NCBI RefSeq assembly: GCF_000974485.1
Contig: NZ_BBOM01000005.1
Span: 976,289-1,040,288 of the forward strand
DNA length: 64,000 bases
Reading direction: 5' to 3'
Source of the DNA: Streptomyces sp. NBRC 109706
Lineage (GTDB): Bacteria; Actinomycetota; Actinomycetes; Streptomycetales; Streptomycetaceae
Each line of letters starts with the position of its first letter. Position 1 is the first letter of the stretch. Under the pieces are notes generated by a model. That model searched no databases. It was given only the letters and a program-made list of their open reading frames with translations, and was not told where the DNA came from. Shown in pieces: positions 48,757 to 57,951 of this stretch. The position numbers and the translations under genes are program-made.

Positions 48757-50075
48757 GGGAGGACCTCCCGGGCAGTTTCGTTGGTGCGGGTGGGGTGGGC
48801 GCCCGCCGGCGTGTCGGCCTCTGGGCTCTCCGGGTCGTCCGACTCGGGGAACTCGGCGGGTTCGTGCAGGGTGCCACCCAGTCCGTCCAGATCACGTCGG
48901 ACGGACAGATGGCGTTCTCGGGCGCTGCCGGGCTCCGGCAGACGCAGGGTGAATGTGGAGCCCTCTCCCTCGGCGCTCCACACCAGGACCTCGCCGCCGT
49001 GGGAGGCGGCGACGTGTTTGACGATGGCCAGGCCGAGGCCCGTTCCGCCGGTGGCCCGGGAGCGGGCCGGGTCGACGCGGTAGAAGCGCTCGAAGATGCG
49101 CTCGCGGTCGGTCTCCGGGATGCCGATGCCCTGGTCGGTGACGGCGATCTCGATCTGGTCCCGTCCCGGGAGGCTGACCCGGGAGCCGGCGATGGCGACC
49201 CGGGTGTGCGGCGGGCTGTAGTTGACGGCGTTCTCGACCAGGTTGCCCAGGGCGGCGGCCAGTTGGCCCCGGTTGCCCCAGACGGAGAGGTCGGCGGTGC
49301 CGCCGGAGGCGATGGTGATCTGTTTGCCGTCGGCCTGCTGCCGGCAGCGGTCGATGGCCTCGGTGACCAGCTCGTCGACCGAGACCAGCTCGGCCTGGCT
49401 GAGCATGTCGTTGTCCTGCACCCGGGAGAGGTCGATCAGCTCCTGGATGAGGTTGGTCAGGCGGGTGGCCTCGTTCTGCATCCGGCCGGCGAAACGGGTG
49501 ACCGCCTCGGGGTCCTCGGCCGCGTCAAGGACGGCCTCGGAGAGCAGCGAGAGGGCGCCGGCCGGGGTTTTCAGCTCGTGGCTGACATTGGCCACGAAAT
49601 CGCGGCGGACCGCCTCGATCCGGCGGGCCTCCGTCAGGTCCTCGACGAGCAGCAGCACCAGTCGGGCGCCGAGCGGTGCGGAACGCGCCGAGACCGCGAG
49701 GAGGTCGGTGCGGCCGGGGCGGTTGCGGCGCGGGAGATCGAGCTCCAGCTGGCGGATCTCGCCGTCCCTGCGGGTGTCCCTGGCCATCTTGAGCATCGGC
49801 TCGACGGCCAGCCGGCCGCCCCTGACCAGGCCGAGGGCGTACGCCGCCGAGCTGGCCTTGAGCACCGCGTCGCTCTCGTCGAGGACGACGGCCGACGAGC
49901 GCAGCACGGAGAGGACGGTGTCCACGCCGGGTGGCAGGCTCGGCTCGGTCTGTTGGGGGTTGCGGAGGGGACGCGTGCGCTCGCGCTCGCTGAGCCGGAA
50001 GGCCAGCATGGCGATGACGCCGGTGCACACCCCGGCCACCGCCGCCACTGCGGCGACTGCCGCGTTCACGTCCAT
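48753..50075 (-). CDS. phoR: Phosphate sensor histidine kinase PhoR
   Basis: A 440-residue kinase with one N-terminal TM helix (VAAVAAVAGVCTGVIAMLAF), a PAS-like region, HisKA (FVANVSHELKTPAGAL), and HATPase_c (NLVENAVNYSP, DQGIGIPETD, GTGLGLAIVKH). It phosphorylates PhoP. A Pro/acid tail of 50 residues follows the kinase domain. Confidence 0.95.
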   Translation of the reverse strand: MDVNAAVAAVAAVAGVCTGVIAMLAFRLSERERTRPLRNPQQTEPSLPPGVDTVLSVLRSSAVVLDESDAVLKASSAAYALGLVRGGRLAVEPMLKMARDTRRDGEIRQLELDLPRRNRPGRTDLLAVSARSAPLGARLVLLLVEDLTEARRIEAVRRDFVANVSHELKTPAGALSLLSEAVLDAAEDPEAVTRFAGRMQNEATRLTNLIQELIDLSRVQDNDMLSQAELVSVDELVTEAIDRCRQQADGKQITIASGGTADLSVWGNRGQLAAALGNLVENAVNYSPPHTRVAIAGSRVSLPGRDQIEIAVTDQGIGIPETDRERIFERFYRVDPARSRATGGTGLGLAIVKHVAASHGGEVLVWSAEGEGSTFTLRLPEPGSARERHLSVRRDLDGLGGTLHEPAEFPESDDPESPEADTPAGAHPTRTNETAREVLP

Positions 50076-50147
50076 ATCCTCAGGTTATGCGCGGTGGGCC
50101 CGGTGCCACAGGGCTGACCGAAGATGCTCGTCCACCCGCCCGTGAGA

Positions 50148-50176
50148 GTTCACCTTGGCGACAGCGATGGTTCACT
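50148..50176 (+). promoter_or_regulatory. PHO box (PhoP-binding direct repeats)
   Basis: GTTCACC at 50148 and GTTCACT at 50170 are 22 bp apart, with a degenerate unit (CGACAGC) at 50159. This is the 11-bp direct-repeat arrangement of Streptomyces PHO boxes. It lies between phoRP and phoU and probably gives autoregulation and PhoP control of phoU. Confidence 0.85.
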
Positions 50177-50251
50177 TGACGGGGCGGAAACGGCTGCTTT
50201 CCGGACAGAGCTTGGGACGCGGACCTTTGTGTCGGGTGAGGAAGGACAGTC

Positions 50252-50926
50252 ATGCGTGACGCGTATCACGAGGAATTGGACGCGATCAGCGACAACCTGG
50301 TCGAGATGGCGCGATTCGTCGGTTCTGCCATAGGGCGGGCGACCACGGCCATGTTGGACGCCGATCTGAAGTTGGCCGAGAGCGTGATCGAGGGCGACGA
50401 CAAGGTCGACGAGATGCAGCGCGATCTGGAGAACGCGGCGATCGCGCTGCTCGCGCGGCAGCAGCCGGTGGCCACCGATCTGCGGATCGTGGTGACCAGC
50501 CTGCGGATGAGCGCGGATCTGGAGCGCTGTGGGGATCTGGCCCAGCATGTGGCCAAGGTGGCGCGGCTGCGCTTCCCCGACTCGGCGGTGCCGCGCGATC
50601 TGTCGGCGACCATCCTGGAGATGGGGCAGCTGGCCCAGCGGCTGATGGCCAAGGCCACCGAGGTGTTGCTCACCAAGGACGTGGACCTGGCGATGCAGTT
50701 GGAACAGGACGACGACGAGATGGACTCGTTGCACCGGACGCTTTTCAGTCATCTGCTGGACGACCGGTGGAACCACGGCATCGAGACGGCGGTGGATGTG
50801 ACGCTGCTGGGCCGGTACTACGAGCGGTTCGCCGACCATGCGGTGTCCATCGCGCAGCGGATGGTGTTCCTGGTGACCGGGGAGCACGCGGACGAGTTCA
50901 CGCCGGAGCCGGAGGGGACGGCCTGA
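50252..50926 (+). CDS. phoU: Phosphate system regulator PhoU
   Basis: A 224-residue all-helical protein made of two PhoU three-helix repeats, each with a metal-binding acid cluster (ESVIEGDDKVDEMQRDLE; EQDDDEMDSLHRTLF). It modulates PhoR and phosphate transport. It diverges from phoRP across a PHO box. Confidence 0.95.
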   Translation: MRDAYHEELDAISDNLVEMARFVGSAIGRATTAMLDADLKLAESVIEGDDKVDEMQRDLENAAIALLARQQPVATDLRIVVTSLRMSADLERCGDLAQHVAKVARLRFPDSAVPRDLSATILEMGQLAQRLMAKATEVLLTKDVDLAMQLEQDDDEMDSLHRTLFSHLLDDRWNHGIETAVDVTLLGRYYERFADHAVSIAQRMVFLVTGEHADEFTPEPEGTA

Positions 50927-51052
50927 TCTGACGGGGCGGGGCGGGGGCGCGCGTGATGTGCCTCGGCGCTCTTGGCGCGCGCCGTTGACGCTCCCGGGTG
51001 GCGTGGACATCCAATGAGGAGGCAACGCCTCACCGAGAAGGGGATTCCACCC

Positions 51053-51208
51053 ATGGCTGCCTCACCGACGTCATCCGCTCCGACATCCGTTCCGACTCCG
51101 GGCGCGCGGCGCTCGTTACCGCTGCTGGGCGCCTGCGGCTGCGGCTCCGGCTGCTCCTGCGGCTGCCAGTCCGGCTCCAGCTGCCAGTGCGGCGGCGGTT
51201 GCGGCTGA
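51053..51208 (+). CDS. Tiny cysteine-rich protein (metallothionein-like)
   Basis: A 51-residue protein read from ATG 51053. The last 25 residues hold eight cysteines in CGCGSGCSCGCQ and CQCGGGCG patterns separated by Gly, Ser and Gln, suitable for metal binding. GAAGGGG stands upstream. The rhodanese gene on the other strand lies 100 bases away. A metallothionein-like or sulfur-carrier role is an inference. Confidence 0.6.
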   Translation: MAASPTSSAPTSVPTPGARRSLPLLGACGCGSGCSCGCQSGSSCQCGGGCG

Positions 51209-51212
51209 CGTC

Positions 51213-51239
51213 TCTTCGGCTTCTTCGGCTTCTTCGGCT
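51213..51239. repeat. Three tandem copies of TCTTCGGCT
   Basis: A 9-bp simple tandem repeat immediately after the Cys-rich gene, followed by degenerate units. Confidence 0.85.
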
Positions 51240-51314
51240 GTTTGGGCTGCTTGGGTTCTGCGGCCGCCCGGCGAATCGGCTCGCCGGGCGGTTCGGGAGC
51301 CGGTTCCGGAGCGG

Positions 51315-51797
51315 TCAGCAGGCGCAGCCGATGGGACCGTGCGGCGGGGCGGTCAGCGGATCGGCCGGCCGCCGGCTGACGACGCCTGCGTCGTCCTCGG
51401 TCGGCAGCCCCTCCCTGGTCCAGTACTCGATGCCGCCGATCATCTCCTTGACGCGGTAGCCGAGTTGGGCGAACGCGAGGGCCGCGCGGGTGGCGCCGTC
51501 GCAGCCGGGGCCCCAGCAGTAGGTGATCACCACGGTGTCGCGGTCGATCAGGTTTCCGGCGCGCTCGGGGATCTCGGCGGTCGGCAGGTTCAGCGCGCCC
51601 GGCACCCGGGCCCGGCGCCAGGCGCTCGTGGCCCTGCTGTCCACCAGGACGAATCCCGGCCGCCCCGACTCCAGCGCGGCATGGACATCGGAGACGTCCG
51701 CCTGATGGGTGAGGCGGGCGGCGAAGAAGGCGGCGGCCTCCGCCGGGGGCGCCGGCGGGATCCGGAGCGGGGCGCTGGGCGAGGTGTTCGGTTCCAT
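51315..51797 (-). CDS. Rhodanese-like sulfurtransferase
   Basis: A 160-residue single-domain rhodanese. The substrate loop carries Cys in TYCWGPGCDGATRAA; the motifs FVLVDSRATSAWRRARVPGA and GYRVKEMIGGIEYW are conserved. The C terminus ends in Cys-Ala-Cys, which is unusual. It should transfer sulfane sulfur. The neighbouring Cys-rich peptide could be a partner. Confidence 0.9.
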   Translation of the reverse strand: MEPNTSPSAPLRIPPAPPAEAAAFFAARLTHQADVSDVHAALESGRPGFVLVDSRATSAWRRARVPGALNLPTAEIPERAGNLIDRDTVVITYCWGPGCDGATRAALAFAQLGYRVKEMIGGIEYWTREGLPTEDDAGVVSRRPADPLTAPPHGPIGCAC

Positions 51798-51890
51798 GAC
51801 AGCGACCCTAGAAAGCGGGACCGGGTCTGAACACCGATGATCGACGGGCTTTCACTTGCCTGGCCGGGGATCCCCCGGTGATGATCGGGC

Positions 51891-52352
51891 ATGACCGATG
51901 TTTTTCTGGATGAGACCGATCGACGCATCCTGGAAGCCCTGCAACGCGACGGCCGGGCCAGCTACGCCGAGTTGGCGCGGACGGTGGCCATGTCCGCCAG
52001 CGCGGTGACCGAACGGGTGCGGAGGTTGGAGGAGAGCGGTGTGATCACCGGCTACACGGCGGTGCTCGACCCCGAACGACTGGGCCTGCCGATCCTGGCC
52101 CTGGTCCGGCTGCGCTATCCGACGGCCAACTACAAGCCGTTCCACGATCTGGTGGCCGTCACGCCCGAGATCATCGAGGCTCACCATGTGACCGGAGAGG
52201 ACTGTTTCGTGGTCAAGGTGCTGGCCACCTCGATGCGCCATCTGGAACAGACCATGGGCCGCATCGCCGGCCTCGGCTCCGTCACCACCAGCGTCGTCTA
52301 CTCCAGCCCCCTCCCCCACCGATCTCTGACCCCGGCGGACGCCGCCCCCTGA
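51891..52352 (+). CDS. Lrp/AsnC-family regulator
   Basis: A 153-residue protein with an N-terminal winged HTH (DETDRRILEALQRDGRASYA...MSASAVTERVRRLEESGVI) and a C-terminal RAM ligand-binding domain (ILALVRLRYPTANYKPFHDL...CFVVKVLATSM). Divergent from the rhodanese gene, so it may regulate it in response to an amino acid. Confidence 0.92.
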   Translation: MTDVFLDETDRRILEALQRDGRASYAELARTVAMSASAVTERVRRLEESGVITGYTAVLDPERLGLPILALVRLRYPTANYKPFHDLVAVTPEIIEAHHVTGEDCFVVKVLATSMRHLEQTMGRIAGLGSVTTSVVYSSPLPHRSLTPADAAP

Positions 52353-53830
52353 CCGCGAAGCGCGAAGCGCTGGCGCGCGGCCCGGCCGACACGGCGAGCG
52401 CGAAGCGCTGGGCGCGCGAGGCGCTGGGCGCGCGGCCCGGCCGACACGGCAAGCACAAGCCTGCGGCCCAACAGGCGGACACGGCGAGCCTCACCCCCCG
52501 ACCGCACGAAGCGCTGAGGGCGCGGCCCAGCGCGGCAGCAACTGGGCGCACCCCCGGCGGCGAAACGCCACAAACACACGGCCCAACAGGCGGATGCGGC
52601 AAGCCTCACCCCGGCCCGCGCGAAGCGCCGGGCGGACGCGCGGCTCCTGACCGCACGAAGCTCCGCGCGTGACACGGCCGACACGGCAAGCGCTGAGCGC
52701 ACGCCCCGGCGGGCGAACGCGGCAAGCGCTCCCCCCGCCCGCGCGAAGCGCCGGGCACACAGCCCAGCCCGGTGCGGCAAGCCCTGGATGTTCGGCCCAA
52801 CAGGCGGACGCAGCAAGCCTCACCCCCGACGACGCGAAGCGCTGAGCGCGCGGCCCCACCGACGTGGCAAGCCCTAGACACACGGCCCAGCACAGCAGCC
52901 ACCGTGCCCACACCGGGCGGCGAACGCCACAAACACACGGCCCCATGCGAAGCACTGGGCACGCCGCCCGGCCGGCACGGCAAGCGCTGGGCCCCCGGCG
53001 GCGAACGCTATAGGCACACGCCCCGGCCCGCGCGAAGCGCCGGGCACACCGCCTCGGCCCCTGACCGCACGAAGATCCGCGCGTGACACGGCCGGCACGG
53101 CAAGCGCTGGGCGCGCGGCCCGGCGGGCGAACGCGGCAAGCGCTCCCCCCGACCGCGCGAAGCGCCGGGCACACAGCCCAGCCCGGTGCGGCAAGCCCTG
53201 GGTGTTCGGCCCAACAGGCGGACGCAGCAAGCCTCACCCCCGACCACGCGAAGCGCTGAGCGCGCGGCCCCACCGACGTGGCAAGCCCTAGACACACGGC
53301 CCAGCACAGCAGCCACCGGGCCCACACCGGGCGGCGAACGCCACAAACACACGGCCTCGCGCGAAGCGCTGAGCGCGCCGCCCGGCCGGCACGGCAAGCG
53401 CTGGGCGCGCGGCCCGGCGGGCGAACGCGGCAAGCGCTCCCCCCGACCGCGCGAAGCGCCGGGCACACAGCCCAGCCCGGTGCGGCAGGCACAAACCTGC
53501 GGCCCAACAGGCGGACGCGGCAAGCCTTACCCACCGCGCGCGCGAAGCGCTGGGCGCGCGGTCCAGCGCGGCAGCAACTGGGGGCACCCCCGGCGCCGAA
53601 CGCCAGAAACACACGGCCCCGCGCGAAGCGCTGAGCGCGCCGCCCGGCCGGCACGGCAAGCGCGTGGCCCCCGGCGGCGAACGCTATAAGCACACACCCC
53701 CCGGCCCGCGCGAAGCGCCGGGCAACCGCCCCCGCCCGCGCGAAGCGCCGGGCACACCGCCCCCGCCTGCGCGAAGCGCCAGGCGGAGGCGTGGCCCCCG
53801 CCCGCGCGGAGCGCCGGGCGCAGGGCGCGG
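52353..53830. repeat. Gene-free mosaic repeat array rich in GCGAAGC mini-hairpins
   Basis: About 1.5 kb between the Lrp gene and gpmA carries no credible gene. It is a mosaic of reused modules. By hand count GCGAAGC occurs about 17 times, usually as GCGCGAAGCGC, a hairpin with a GAA loop. A segment of about 300 bp (52647-52946) is repeated with few changes at 53061-53360, an offset of 414 bp. Other modules recur, for example CCAACAGGCGGACGC and CACAAACACACGGCC. Confidence 0.85.
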
Positions 53831-53873
53831 CGCCGCGAACTGCGCTGGCCGGGGCGGGGGCGGGGGGCGGGGG

Positions 53874-54632
53874 CTACTTCTTGCCCTGGTTGGCCACGGC
53901 CTCGATGGCTGCCTTGGCGGCGTCCGGGTCGAGGTACCGGCCGCCGGGGGTCACCGGGCGGTAGTCGGCGTCCAGTTCGTAGAGCAGCGGGATGCCGGTG
54001 GGGATGTTGAGGCCGACGATGGCCTCGTCGGAGACGCCGTCCAGGTGCTTGACCAGCGCGCGCAGGCTGTTGCCGTGCGCGGTGACCAGCACGGTGTGGC
54101 CGGCGTTGAGGTCCGGCACGATGGCGTCGTACCAGTAGGGGAGCATCCGCTCGACGACGTCCTTGAGGCATTCGGTGCGCGGACGGAGTTCGCTGGGGAT
54201 GCCGGCGTAGCGCGGGTCGTCGCTCTGCGACCACTCGGCGCCGTCGGCCAGCTCGGGCGGCGGGGTGTCATAGGAGCGGCGCCACTTCATGAACTGCTCC
54301 TCGCCGAACTCGGCGAGGGTGGCGGCCTTGTCCTTGCCCTGGAGCGCGCCGTAGTGCCGCTCGTTGAGCCGCCAGGACCGGTGCACCTGCAGCCAGGCCC
54401 GGTCCGCCGCGTCCAGCGCCAGGTTGGCGGTGCGGATGGCCCGCTTGAGCAGCGAGGTGTGCAGCACGTCGGGTCGCAGCCCGGCGTCCTTCAGCAGCTC
54501 GCCGCCGCGGACCGCCTCCTTCTCGCCCTTCTCCGTGAGATTGACGTCCACCCATCCGGTGAAGAGGTTCTTCGCGTTCCACTCGCTCTCGCCATGGCGG
54601 AGCAAAATCAGCTTGTACGGTGCGTCGGCCAT
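53874..54632 (-). CDS. gpmA: 2,3-bisphosphoglycerate-dependent phosphoglycerate mutase
   Basis: A 252-residue enzyme of glycolysis with the catalytic His in [22 protein letters not shown] and the second His in [13 protein letters not shown]. It interconverts 3- and 2-phosphoglycerate. The ATG start is preceded by the divergent SpoIIE gene. Confidence 0.97.
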   Translation of the reverse strand: MADAPYKLILLRHGESEWNAKNLFTGWVDVNLTEKGEKEAVRGGELLKDAGLRPDVLHTSLLKRAIRTANLALDAADRAWLQVHRSWRLNERHYGALQGKDKAATLAEFGEEQFMKWRRSYDTPPPELADGAEWSQSDDPRYAGIPSELRPRTECLKDVVERMLPYWYDAIVPDLNAGHTVLVTAHGNSLRALVKHLDGVSDEAIVGLNIPTGIPLLYELDADYRPVTPGGRYLDPDAAKAAIEAVANQGKK

Positions 54633-54703
54633 GTGCCGAGCGTAGACGAGGCCGTCGGGCGGGATGTTCGGCCCCCGAACTCACCGTGGTGCAAAGTAAA
54701 GCA

Positions 54704-57400
54704 ATGCGCGCATTTCACTCCTTCCGCCCCAGGCTGCCCCGCCGGCTGCGCGATCGGCTGTCGGGTTCGGTGCTGAGCGGACGCAGTGTGGTCGGCCAGA
54801 TGTTCATGATCCAGCTGGCCATCGTGTTGCTGTTGGCGGCCACCGCGGTGACCACGCTGATGTTCCAGTCCCGCCGGGAGAAGACGGACGGCGCCTTCGA
54901 CCGCAGCGTCGCCGCCGCCGAGGCGTTCGCCAACGGTCCCGGGCTCGTCGCGGCGCTCGACTCCGACGACCCCACCGCCGAACTGCAGCCGCATACCGAA
55001 GCGGCCAGAAAGGCCGCCGATCTGGACTTCATCGTGGTGCTGAACCTGAAGGGCATCCGCTACACCCATCCAAAAACGGACAGGATCGGTAAGGAGTTCA
55101 TCGGAACGCTCGATCCGGTGCGCGAGGGCGAGGTCGTCACCGAGTCCGTGGAGGGCACCCTGGGGCCGCTGCACCAGGCGACCGTCCCGGTCAGGGACGA
55201 CGACGGCGAGATCGTCGGGATGGTCTGCGCCGGCGTCACCGTGCGGACCATCAACCTGCTGCTCTCGGACGAACTGCCCATCGTGGTCGGCGCGGCGGCA
55301 GGAGCGGTGGTGCTGGTGACCGGCGGCACCGCGCTGGTCAGCCGGCGGCTGCTGCGCCAGACCCGGGGCCTCGGCCCGGCCGAGATCACCCGCATGTACG
55401 AACATCATGACGCGGTGCTGCACGCGGTCCGCGAGGGCGTGCTGATCCTGGACGAACACCGCCGGCTGATCCTGGTCAACGAGGAGGCGGAGCGGCTGCT
55501 CGACCTGCCGGCCGACGCCGCAGGGCGGCCGGTCGAGGAGCTGGGTCTTGACCGCCGTACGGTGGCGCTGCTGGCGTCGGACCGGGAGGTGACCGACGAG
55601 GTGCACCTGTGGGCCGACCGTCTGATCACCGTCAACCACCGGCTGATCGACGAGGGCGGCGACCGGCCGGGGACCGTCACCACGCTGCGGGACACCACCG
55701 AGATGCGCGCGCTCAGCGGTCAGGCCGAGGCGGCCCAGCGGCGGCTCTCGCTGCTCTACCGGGCGAGCGTCGCGATCGGCACCACGCTGGACGTACGCCG
55801 CACCGCCGAGGAGCTGGCGCAGGTCGCGGTGCCGGGGTTCGCCGATCTGGTCACCGTCGATCTGTCGCACGCGGTGCTCAAGGGCGAGGAGGCGCGCGGT
55901 TCCGAGGGCCGGCTGCGGCGCGCCGCGATCGGCGGTGCCGCCGACGGGCAGCCGCTGCACCCCGTCGGCACCACGTTCCGGCTGGAGCCCGACAGCCCGG
56001 AGCGGCATGAACTCCTCTCCGGCCGGGCCGTGTTGACGGCCGAGCTGGACGGGAGCGGCTGGTGGCGCGGGGACGACGAGGAGCACGGTCGGGCGGTGCT
56101 CGACCAGGGGCTGCACTCCCTGGTGTCGGCGCCGCTGCTGGCCAGGGGCGTGGTGGCGGGCATCGCCCAGTTCTGGCGCGGCCGGGGCCGGGCCGAGCCG
56201 TTCGACATGGACGATCTCTCGCTGGCCGAGGAGCTGGCCGCGCGCACCGCCGTCTCCGTCGACAACGCGCGCCGCTACACCCGCGAGCACGATATGACGG
56301 AGGCGTTGCAGCGCAGCCTGCTGCCGACGGCGGTGCCCGAGCAGTCGGCGGTGCGCGCCGACTACCGCTATCTGCCGGCGCAGGCGGGCGTCGGCGGGGA
56401 CTTCTTCGACGTGATCCCGCTCTCCGGGGCCCGGGTGGCGCTGGTGGTCGGCGATGTGGTGGGACATGGCCTGCACGCCGCCGTCACCATGGGCCTGCTG
56501 CGCACCGCCGTCCACAACTTCGCCGCGCTCGATCTGCTGGCGGAGGATCTGCTGGGCCGGCTCGACGAGTTGGCGGAGCGGATCGACCGCGACGAGAGCG
56601 GCGGCCTCGGCGTCACCGGGCCGATCACCGGCGCGACCTGTCTGATCGCTATCTACGATCCGGTCGACGGTCGCTGTGTGATGGGCCGGGCCGGACATCT
56701 GCCGCCGGTGGTGGTCCGCCCGGACGGTTCGACGGAGTTCCCCGACCTGCCGGCGCATCCGCCGCTCGGGGTGAGCGTGATGCCGTTCGAGACGGCCACC
56801 CTGTGGCTGGCGGAGGGCAGCCGGCTGGCGCTCTACACCGACGGTCTGGTGGAGTCACGTGACCGGGACATCGACGACGGCCTCGCGCTGCTCGCCGACG
56901 CCATGGCCGAGGCGCCGACCGACCCGGGCGAGGCGTGTGACGCGGTGCTCGCCACGATGCTGCCGGAACGCCCGACGGACGATGTCGCGCTGCTGATCGC
57001 CCGCACCGCGCGGCTGGCCCCCGACCAGGTCGTCGACTGGGAGGTGCCGCACTCCTACGCCTCGGTGCCGGCGGCCCGCGCGCGCACCAGGGAGACCATG
57101 GCGGCCTGGGGTCTCGCCGAGTCGTCCCATGTCACGGAGCTGATCGTCACCGAACTGGTCACCAACGCCATCCGGCACGGTTCGGCGCCGATCCGGGTGC
57201 GGCTGCTGCGGGACCGCTCGTTGATCTGCGAGGTCTCCGACAACAGCGGCACCTCGCCGCATATGCGGAACGCCTCCCAGACGGACGAGTTCGGCCGGGG
57301 CCTCTTCGTCGTCTCCCAGTACGCCATCCGCTGGGGCACCCGGCAGGCCAGGGGCGGCAAGGTGATCTGGGCGGAACAGCGACTTCCGCGCCGGCGGTGA
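54704..57400 (+). CDS. SpoIIE-family PP2C phosphatase with sensor, PAS, GAF and HATPase domains
   Basis: An 898-residue membrane sensor. Domains in order: TM helix (about 30-50), extracellular single Cache-like domain (about 55-185), TM helix (about 190-210), PAS (about 235-300), GAF (about 345-520), SpoIIE phosphatase (about 560-750, GVGGDFFDVIPL, GDVVGHG, YTDGLVESRD) and an RsbW-like HATPase (about 760-890, ELVTNAIRHG). It may dephosphorylate anti-anti-sigma proteins and also act as an anti-sigma kinase. A GTG at 54686 is an alternative start. Confidence 0.93.
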   Translation: MRAFHSFRPRLPRRLRDRLSGSVLSGRSVVGQMFMIQLAIVLLLAATAVTTLMFQSRREKTDGAFDRSVAAAEAFANGPGLVAALDSDDPTAELQPHTEAARKAADLDFIVVLNLKGIRYTHPKTDRIGKEFIGTLDPVREGEVVTESVEGTLGPLHQATVPVRDDDGEIVGMVCAGVTVRTINLLLSDELPIVVGAAAGAVVLVTGGTALVSRRLLRQTRGLGPAEITRMYEHHDAVLHAVREGVLILDEHRRLILVNEEAERLLDLPADAAGRPVEELGLDRRTVALLASDREVTDEVHLWADRLITVNHRLIDEGGDRPGTVTTLRDTTEMRALSGQAEAAQRRLSLLYRASVAIGTTLDVRRTAEELAQVAVPGFADLVTVDLSHAVLKGEEARGSEGRLRRAAIGGAADGQPLHPVGTTFRLEPDSPERHELLSGRAVLTAELDGSGWWRGDDEEHGRAVLDQGLHSLVSAPLLARGVVAGIAQFWRGRGRAEPFDMDDLSLAEELAARTAVSVDNARRYTREHDMTEALQRSLLPTAVPEQSAVRADYRYLPAQAGVGGDFFDVIPLSGARVALVVGDVVGHGLHAAVTMGLLRTAVHNFAALDLLAEDLLGRLDELAERIDRDESGGLGVTGPITGATCLIAIYDPVDGRCVMGRAGHLPPVVVRPDGSTEFPDLPAHPPLGVSVMPFETATLWLAEGSRLALYTDGLVESRDRDIDDGLALLADAMAEAPTDPGEACDAVLATMLPERPTDDVALLIARTARLAPDQVVDWEVPHSYASVPAARARTRETMAAWGLAESSHVTELIVTELVTNAIRHGSAPIRVRLLRDRSLICEVSDNSGTSPHMRNASQTDEFGRGLFVVSQYAIRWGTRQARGGKVIWAEQRLPRRR

Positions 57401-57405
57401 CCCGC

Positions 57406-57951
57406 TCAGGGCCCGTCGTCCGCCGGGGGGGCGTCCGAGGACGGGCGGGTGAGCCGGCTGAACGCGTCGAGGTTGCGGGTCGACTCGCCCCTGGACACCC
57501 GCCATTCGTACTCGCGCCTGATGGCGGAGGCGAAGCCCAGTTCGAGCAGCGTGTTGAACGGGCCGTCCGCGTTCTCCAGCACCACCCCGAGCAGCCGGTC
57601 GATCTCCTCGGCGGTGATCACCGCCAGCGGCAGCCGGCCGGTGAGATAGACGTCCCCGTGGCCGTCGACGGCATAGGCCACCCCGTAGAGCCGGGTGTTC
57701 CGCTCCAACAGCCAGCGGTGCACCCCGGCGTGGTTCTCGTCCGGGCGGCGGATGACAAACGCGTTGACGGACAGCGCGTGCCGCCCGACCACCAGGGAGC
57801 AGGTGGTGGAGAGCTTCCGCGTCCCCGGCAGCGACACCACATAGCGACCAGGGCCGGGCGACTCCCATTCGGCGCCGGAATCGCGCAGCGCCGCCTCGAC
57901 GACCTGGGTGACGTCGGGAGCCTGCCGGACGGAGTCAGCGGTGTCAGCCAT
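57406..57951 (-). CDS. YbjN-domain protein
   Basis: A 181-residue protein with the YbjN (T3SS-chaperone-like) fold: [26 protein letters not shown] and the C-terminal [16 protein letters not shown]. It overlaps the end of mshA by 8 bases, so it is in the mycothiol operon. Biochemical function is unknown. Confidence 0.88.
   Translation of the reverse strand: MADTADSVRQAPDVTQVVEAALRDSGAEWESPGPGRYVVSLPGTRKLSTTCSLVVGRHALSVNAFVIRRPDENHAGVHRWLLERNTRLYGVAYAVDGHGDVYLTGRLPLAVITAEEIDRLLGVVLENADGPFNTLLELGFASAIRREYEWRVSRGESTRNLDAFSRLTRPSSDAPPADDGP

Noticed and set aside
52353..53830. CRISPR array
   Set aside because: Repeat spacing is irregular, modules are mosaic, there are no uniform repeats with unique spacers, and no cas genes are seen.
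52282..54234. Long leftward ORFs across the repeat array (up to 400 codons)
   Set aside because: The predicted proteins are repetitive Arg/Ala/Cys/Pro text generated by the repeated DNA, with no ribosome sites or conserved domain, and they overlap gpmA and lrp.
54608..56758. Leftward open frame of about 716 codons opposite the SpoIIE-family gene
   Set aside because: Antisense shadow with His/Gln/Arg-rich low-complexity protein and no domain.
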